Made by a program: the position numbers and the translations under genes
Notes under the pieces: generated by a model
The model's input: only the letters and a program-made list of their open reading frames with translations
What the model was told of the DNA's origin: nothing
The model's database searches: none
In this document: in pieces, positions 33,508 through 38,037 of the stretch
Layout of the letters: the number at the start of each line of letters is the position of its first letter
How positions within the stretch are numbered: the stretch's first letter is position 1
From: Elainella saxicola E1
GTDB taxonomy: Bacteria > Cyanobacteriota > Cyanobacteriia > Elainellales > Elainellaceae
DNA: 38,037 bases
NCBI GenBank assembly: GCA_002796835.1
Contig: LUGL01000122.1
Span: 1-38,037 of the forward strand
Direction of reading: 5' to 3'

Positions 33508-34056
33508 ATGGGCAGAACACTCAGTCTTTTGGGGCTAGCGGGGGTGACCAACCTGATGCTGCTGGGTCATCTCGCACCGGCTATGGCGCAGGAAACACAA
33601 CAAACGCTGGTGGCTGAATCTCGTTCCGAATATCGCGAATATCCAGATACAGACCCATTACCAACGATTCCCCAACAATTTAATCGGGCATTTTATAGCC
33701 ATGACGGCAACTTTTTCGACAACCGAGGCATTTTGCAAAGTCTCCGGCTCATTTTTGGCATTCCCAACTATGTCGAAAATTCAATTTCTCAGGATGGTCG
33801 ATCAGTCCATAAGCTTTATACCGAAGTTTTGGAACAGCAGATTTCCAGCGCGCCTGTTTTGCGGACGCCGGACCTACCTAATCCCTACACAGGTTCTTTG
33901 CTTACCACGCCCCTTGTGATTACAGAAGAACCGATTACTCCTGCTGAACCCTTCCCCACAATTCGGCGATCTACTCCGGTTGCACCTGCACCAACCAGAA
34001 CGGGAACCACTACTGCTCCGCGACAACAGGCCGCCCCAGTTCCGGCACTCTGGTAG
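33508..34056 (+). CDS. Exported cyanobacterial protein of unknown function
   Basis: 182 aa with a classical signal peptide (residues 1-28, hydrophobic LLGLAGVTNLMLLG, cleavage after HLAPAMA). The mature part has an acidic N-terminal stretch, a compact core (FNRAFYSHDGNFFDNRGILQ, then IFGIPNYVENS) and a long Pro/Thr/Ala-rich, low-complexity tail from about residue 130, which suggests a periplasmic or cell-wall location. GAGGG precedes the ATG. It has its own terminator. The core looks conserved rather than random, but I know no family. Confidence 0.82.
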   Translation: MGRTLSLLGLAGVTNLMLLGHLAPAMAQETQQTLVAESRSEYREYPDTDPLPTIPQQFNRAFYSHDGNFFDNRGILQSLRLIFGIPNYVENSISQDGRSVHKLYTEVLEQQISSAPVLRTPDLPNPYTGSLLTTPLVITEEPITPAEPFPTIRRSTPVAPAPTRTGTTTAPRQQAAPVPALW

Positions 34057-34091
34057 TAATGCGAAATCATTCAATCTATTTCATTCGGTCG

Positions 34092-34117
34092 GGTGGGCAC
34101 TGCTCACCTTCTTTTTT
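34092..34117 (+). terminator. Rho-independent terminator of the exported-protein gene
   Basis: The stem GGTGGGC (34092-34098) with GCTCACC (34102-34108) has one G-U pair and a 3-nt loop, followed by TTCTTTTTT. It lies 36 bp downstream of the stop codon. Confidence 0.82.
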
Positions 34118-34123
34118 ATCTAG

Positions 34124-36601
34124 TCACTTTGATGACTGAAAATTGCGCCGCAGCAACAGGGAGTTGGTGACAACGCTGACAGAACTAAAGGCCATAAATG
34201 CCCCCGCCGTGGCCGGACTTAGAAGAATGCCGAAGGGAAGCAACAATCCAGCCGCAACAGGAATTCCTAGCGCATTGTAAATAAAGGCCCAGAATAGATT
34301 CTGACGGATCTTGTTAAAAGTCGCGCGGCTGAGCCGAATCGCTTCCACGACATCGCCCAATCGATCGCGCATCAGGATAATGCCTGCGGTTTCGATCGCC
34401 ACATCCGTTCCTGAATGCATCGCAATGCCAATGTCCGCCTGGGCAAGCGCAGGTGCATCGTTAATGCCATCACCAACCATGGCAACCTGTTGAGATTTAG
34501 CCAGTGACTCCGTCTGTAAAGCTTGAATGACTTGCGCCTTCTGGTCGGGGCGAATGTTGGCAAACACATCTGCCTGATCGACCTGCAAGGAGGTGGCCAT
34601 GGCTTGAGCGACTTTAGGCCGATCGCCAGTCAGCATTTTCACCTGGAGTCCCATCTGACGTAATTGTTGAACTGTAGATTGAGCCTCTGGTCGCAGCGTG
34701 TCTTGAACCGCGATTAAACCAATCAACTGAGATCCAGCCCCCACATAAATCGGGGTCTTGCCTTGAGCAGCCAATGTTTCTGCTTGCTCGATCGCTTGCA
34801 TGGGTAGATCAATGGCTTGCTGGATCAACCAATCTTGGATGCCGACAAAAACGGGGCTGCCTTCAACGATCGCAGAAATGCCGTAGCCCGGTTCGGTATG
34901 AAACTGTTCGGCAGGTAACAGCGTCAGCGCTTGTTGAGTTGCAGCCTGTTGAATCGCCTGGGCTAAGGGGTGCTGGGTGCCTCGTTCAACTGTCGCGGCT
35001 ATTTGCAGCAGTTGGTTCGCGGTCCAGTCAGCGTGCAATGGCAGACAGTCGGTTACAACAGGTTGACCGATCGTCAAAGTGCCGGTTTTATCGAAGACGA
35101 TCGTCTGCAATTGATGCACTTTTTCCAGCACATCGCCGCCTCGAATCAGCAGTCCCTTTTCTGCTCCCAGACTAGACCCAACCAAAATTGCGGTGGGCGT
35201 CGCTAATCCTAAAGCACAGGGGCAAGCAATTACTAGAACGGCGATCGCGAGTTTCAGGCTCAGCAGCAATGGCGAAGGCTGGGCAGCAACCTGGTATCCC
35301 ATCGGCATCATGCTATGCACGCTCGTCATCGCAGGCAGATGAGCATAGATTTGGTCTGACCACAGCGGTAGCCCAATCCCATACCAGAAGCCAAAGGTAA
35401 GCAGGGCCAGGGTCATCACACCATAGGTAAAGTAGCCTGCGATCGTATCTGCCAAACCTTGAATTGGCGCTTTGCGAGTTTGGGCCGTTTCGACCAGCGC
35501 AATGATTTGGGCCAAAGTTGTGTCTTTGCCCGTGCGGGTAGCGCGCAGCGTAATCAGGCTGGATAGGTTAAGGCTGCCTGCGGTCACTGCATCTCCAGGC
35601 TGTTTGAGCACAGGCAATGCCTCACCGGTCAGCATCGATTCGTTGACAGTAGTTTGGCCAGCGATCACCTCACCATCAACCGGAATTTTTTCTCCTGGCA
35701 AGACTTGCAGCCATTCTCCCACCTTAACTAAACGGGCCGGAATTTCGATCGCACTAGCACTATCCGTTAAATTTTGAGAATCCTGGATTTGGGCTGAAGT
35801 AGATTTCACCAAGCGGGCCACACTGGGCTGAAGCGCAATGAGAGACTGCAATGCTCCAGTTGCCCGACTTCTCGCCTGCTGCTCCAACGCTCGTCCCAGC
35901 AAAATGAAGCCCATCAGCATCACGGGTTCATCGAAAAAGCATTCCCAGCCCAGACGGGGAAATAAAAGCGCCACCAGGCTGGCGTTATAGGCCGCTAAGG
36001 CTCCCAGTCCCACCAGGGTATTCATGTTGGGAATATTGTGGCGCAATCCCCGCCAGCCATCAACCAGAATCGGGCGACCCGGAAACAGCAGGGCTAAGGT
36101 AGCCAATCCCCAATGCAACCAGATATTACTGAAGCCTGGAACTGTGATCCAACCGAAGTGATCGAGATGGCCGATCGCAGAAAACAACAACAGTAAGGCA
36201 GCAATCACTACCTGACGCATCTGGCGCTGGGTTTCCTGCCGTTGCTTCTCAGCCGGAGTCAGACTATCCTGGCTATCTTCACTATCCTCACTGCCGCGCA
36301 ACTGACTGGGAAATCCAGTTTCGGTCAGCTTTTCCACCAGCACTTGCGGATCTACTCCCGCTTCACATTCCACCATCGCCGCCTCAGTCACCAGATTCAC
36401 GGTTGCGGCCAATACTCCGGGCTGCCGTAACAGCTGATTTTCGACAGCTTTGACACAACCTGCACATTTCATGCCGCTGATGTCCAGCATGAAAGTATCC
36501 GTGGCAGTTGAACTGGGAACGAGTGCAGTTTCCGGAATGGTTTGCATAGTCATTCTTGAAAAAGGGTGATTCTTGGCAAAGGGTGGTTTTCGACCAGTCA
36601 T
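34124..36601 (-). CDS. Copper-transporting P1B-type ATPase, CtaA-like
   Basis: A copper pump of 825 aa at most. One N-terminal heavy-metal domain has Cys46/Cys49 (GMKCAGCVKAVE). About eight membrane helices flank the ion site CPCALGLATP (about 456-465), with DKTGTLTIG (phosphorylated Asp near 500), the HP pair in GTQHPLAQAI and the hinge VGDGINDAPA near 707-717. The GMKCAGCV form matches the CtaA/SynA branch, which in cyanobacteria supplies copper for plastocyanin and cytochrome oxidase, more than PacS (usually GMRCASC); no chaperone gene is adjacent. The start is uncertain: ATG codons at 36553 and 36547 would remove a basic stretch without counterpart. Confidence 0.92.
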   Translation of the reverse strand: MTGRKPPFAKNHPFSRMTMQTIPETALVPSSTATDTFMLDISGMKCAGCVKAVENQLLRQPGVLAATVNLVTEAAMVECEAGVDPQVLVEKLTETGFPSQLRGSEDSEDSQDSLTPAEKQRQETQRQMRQVVIAALLLLFSAIGHLDHFGWITVPGFSNIWLHWGLATLALLFPGRPILVDGWRGLRHNIPNMNTLVGLGALAAYNASLVALLFPRLGWECFFDEPVMLMGFILLGRALEQQARSRATGALQSLIALQPSVARLVKSTSAQIQDSQNLTDSASAIEIPARLVKVGEWLQVLPGEKIPVDGEVIAGQTTVNESMLTGEALPVLKQPGDAVTAGSLNLSSLITLRATRTGKDTTLAQIIALVETAQTRKAPIQGLADTIAGYFTYGVMTLALLTFGFWYGIGLPLWSDQIYAHLPAMTSVHSMMPMGYQVAAQPSPLLLSLKLAIAVLVIACPCALGLATPTAILVGSSLGAEKGLLIRGGDVLEKVHQLQTIVFDKTGTLTIGQPVVTDCLPLHADWTANQLLQIAATVERGTQHPLAQAIQQAATQQALTLLPAEQFHTEPGYGISAIVEGSPVFVGIQDWLIQQAIDLPMQAIEQAETLAAQGKTPIYVGAGSQLIGLIAVQDTLRPEAQSTVQQLRQMGLQVKMLTGDRPKVAQAMATSLQVDQADVFANIRPDQKAQVIQALQTESLAKSQQVAMVGDGINDAPALAQADIGIAMHSGTDVAIETAGIILMRDRLGDVVEAIRLSRATFNKIRQNLFWAFIYNALGIPVAAGLLLPFGILLSPATAGAFMAFSSVSVVTNSLLLRRNFQSSK

Positions 36602-36781
36602 CTAAGCGGCTTCTTCTTTAGAGCGTAGGCGAAGTTCGATCAAGTTGCACTGGACTTGCAGATTGATTTTAGGGTTCGCTAAAGAGAAAAGCTGCGGATA
36701 GCCCCTATGACATCAACCGATCGACGATAAGATCGACTCTTGAACAAAACGACACTTAAAACATTGGGCAGAGGATAAACC

Positions 36782-37555
36782 ATGGAGGTCATCCCGGCGA
36801 TCGATCTATTGGAAGGACGCTGTGTGCGGCTCTATCAGGGCGACTATGCGCGATCAGAAGTTTTTGACGAAAATCCGGTGGCGGTAGCCCAACAATGGGT
36901 TGAGCAAGGCGCGACTCGGCTGCATCTGGTCGATCTGGATGGGGCAAAGGCAGGACATCCGGTCAACCAGGTGGCGATCGAAGCCATCGTGCAGTCAATC
37001 AATGTGCCGGTTCAAGTCGGGGGTGGATTGCGCGATCGACAAAGTGTGGCAGATCTGCTGGGTTTAGGAGTACAGCGGATTATTTTGGGCACGGTGGCGG
37101 TTGAGCAGCCCGATCTAGTAGCCCAGCTCTGTCAGGAATTCCCCGGCCAAATTGTGGTGGGTATTGATGCTCGTCAGGGCAAAGTGGCCACAAGGGGTTG
37201 GCTAGAAACTTCAGAAGTGGATGCGGTACCGCTGGCTCAGCAAATGGCCGGATTTGGTGCAGCAGCAATTATCTATACTGACATCTACCGAGATGGCACG
37301 ATGCAGGGCCCCAATCGGGAAGCGCTGCGGGAACTGGCTGAAGCGATCTCAATTCCGGTAATTGCATCCGGCGGAATTAGTTCAGTCACAGATTTACTCA
37401 ACTTATTGGGATTGGAAGCGATCGGTGTAACTGGGGCGATCGTGGGACGAGCACTCTATACAGGTGACTTGGTACTAAAAGAAGCAATTCGAGCAGTCGG
37501 CAATGGACGTTGGCAAGATGTTCCGCCGGATTTCGGATCTTCAGCCTTTGCTTAA
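36782..37555 (+). CDS. hisA: ProFAR isomerase HisA
   Basis: A 257-aa (beta/alpha)8 enzyme that isomerises ProFAR to PRFAR in histidine synthesis. It has catalytic Asp8 in [19 protein letters not shown], the phosphate-binding VQVGGGLRD near residue 80, the second catalytic Asp in [15 protein letters not shown] and the second phosphate loop ASGGISS. AGAGGA lies six bases before the ATG. The length is normal, so the IS element that starts at or next to its stop codon has not truncated it. The gene is divergent from the copper ATPase, with about 180 bp between. Confidence 0.96.
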   Translation: MEVIPAIDLLEGRCVRLYQGDYARSEVFDENPVAVAQQWVEQGATRLHLVDLDGAKAGHPVNQVAIEAIVQSINVPVQVGGGLRDRQSVADLLGLGVQRIILGTVAVEQPDLVAQLCQEFPGQIVVGIDARQGKVATRGWLETSEVDAVPLAQQMAGFGAAAIIYTDIYRDGTMQGPNREALRELAEAISIPVIASGGISSVTDLLNLLGLEAIGVTGAIVGRALYTGDLVLKEAIRAVGNGRWQDVPPDFGSSAFA

Positions 37556-38037
37556 CGTGAGTTCGACGGAGTGACAAAAGGCCAAAGGAAAGCTGAGACT
37601 GGAAATGAAGTACATAAAGCCTCAGCGATGAAACCGATCGTATCGCACCTGGATGTGACCCAAATCTTTTGCGATGTAGATGACTTCTACCAAGAGTTTG
37701 AACGACTTTGGCAGCAACAAATCCAGCTGCCCTCGATGCTAGGAGAGAAACGCAGTCGCTCCAGACTGCACCTCAGCGAAGTGATGACGATTGTCATCGC
37801 CTTTCATGGCTCTGGCTACCGCACCTTCAAGGATTTCTATACCCTGCAAGTGTTGCCGCACTGGCGAGGAGCCTTTCCCAACTTGGTGAGCTACAACCGT
37901 TTTGTAGAGTTGATGCCTTGGAGCCTGATGCTGTTGTGCTGTTATCTGTACACTCGTTTAGGAGAAATGACAGGGATTAGTTTCATCGATTCGACTCCTC
38001 TAAAGGTTTGTCATCCCAAACGGGCTCACAGCCATCG
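37556..38037 (+). mobile_element. IS982-family insertion sequence, left part only
   Basis: The transposase gene at 37628 belongs to the IS982 type by its N-terminal sequence, and the right end lies outside the window. The left terminal repeat probably begins at or next to the hisA stop codon (GTGAGTTCGACGGAGTGA at 37557-37574), but the exact tip cannot be fixed without the other end. An internal inverted repeat GCTGAG/CTCAGC (37592-37597, 37621-37626) lies just before the ATG. Confidence 0.65.
37628..38037 (+). CDS. IS982-family transposase (3' partial)
   Basis: The open frame from ATG 37628 runs off the right edge after 136 complete codons, so the gene is cut by the window, not by mutation as far as can be seen. 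Typical of IS982 transposases are the N-terminal VTQIFCDVDDFYQEFE, the SEVMTIVIAFHGSGYRTFKD segment, VSYNRFVELMP and the first catalytic Asp in GISFIDSTPLKVCHP. The remaining DDE residues lie outside. The product would bind the element ends and catalyse transposition. The frame is intact so far, which suggests a recent or active copy. Confidence 0.88.
   Translation, partial: MKPIVSHLDVTQIFCDVDDFYQEFERLWQQQIQLPSMLGEKRSRSRLHLSEVMTIVIAFHGSGYRTFKDFYTLQVLPHWRGAFPNLVSYNRFVELMPWSLMLLCCYLYTRLGEMTGISFIDSTPLKVCHPKRAHSH

Noticed and set aside
36602-36781. A copper-responsive operator between the copper ATPase and hisA
   Set aside because: No recognisable copper-regulator palindrome; only GATCGAC repeats of the kind common throughout this genome.

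Overview
The window is cyanobacterial. It encodes photosystem I subunit PsaD, a CtaA-type copper ATPase, HisZ, an FdC2-type ferredoxin, a carotenoid-isomerase-like flavoenzyme and a CyRepA1-type plasmid replication protein. Genes from the tRNA-Ser rightwards are rich in GATCG/HIP1-like words (GCGATCGC, for example near 4172, 8430, 21158, 29410 and 35251). A filamentous or Leptolyngbya-like lineage is plausible, but I cannot name a genus from the sequence alone.

Region 1 (1-4852) looks like the right end of an integrated plasmid-like element. A replication helicase cut by the left edge is followed by an Xre-type regulator divergent from an orphan 200-aa gene. Then come a small coiled-coil gene and a tyrosine recombinase that overlap by ATGA, and the element abuts the 3' end of a tRNA-Ser(GGA) gene. 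No GCGATCGC word occurs in the first 4.1 kb.

Region 2 (5028-10468) is a plus-strand housekeeping block: FdC2-like ferredoxin, inositol monophosphatase-family enzyme, J-domain/TPR protein overlapping hisZ, then sdhA. Region 3 (10509-17070, minus strand) holds ppk and ppx, two small envelope proteins, a 62-aa protein, a TPR protein and an IscA/SufA-type protein. Region 4 (17278-23862) has a large uncharacterised cyanobacterial protein, psaD behind an unusual foldable leader, a 45-aa gene missed by length cut-offs, an EamA transporter, and a 959-aa RTX protein whose N-terminal half looks like a clan GH-A glycosidase.

Region 5 (23859-33361, minus strand) has M16 peptidase, fructosamine kinase and CrtISO-like oxidoreductase genes in a row, then a decayed Rpn/DUF4351-type gene. 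It continues with a series of same-strand genes running from pyrE through an unknown protein, an alpha/beta hydrolase, a ParA ATPase and a [2Fe-2S] ferredoxin to a coiled-coil protein. The ParA plus coiled-coil pair resembles cargo-positioning systems such as McdA/McdB and is the most attractive candidate for an undescribed system here. Region 6 (33508-38037) has a secreted protein, ctaA, hisA and the left part of an IS982-type insertion sequence that begins at or next to the hisA stop codon and runs off the right edge.
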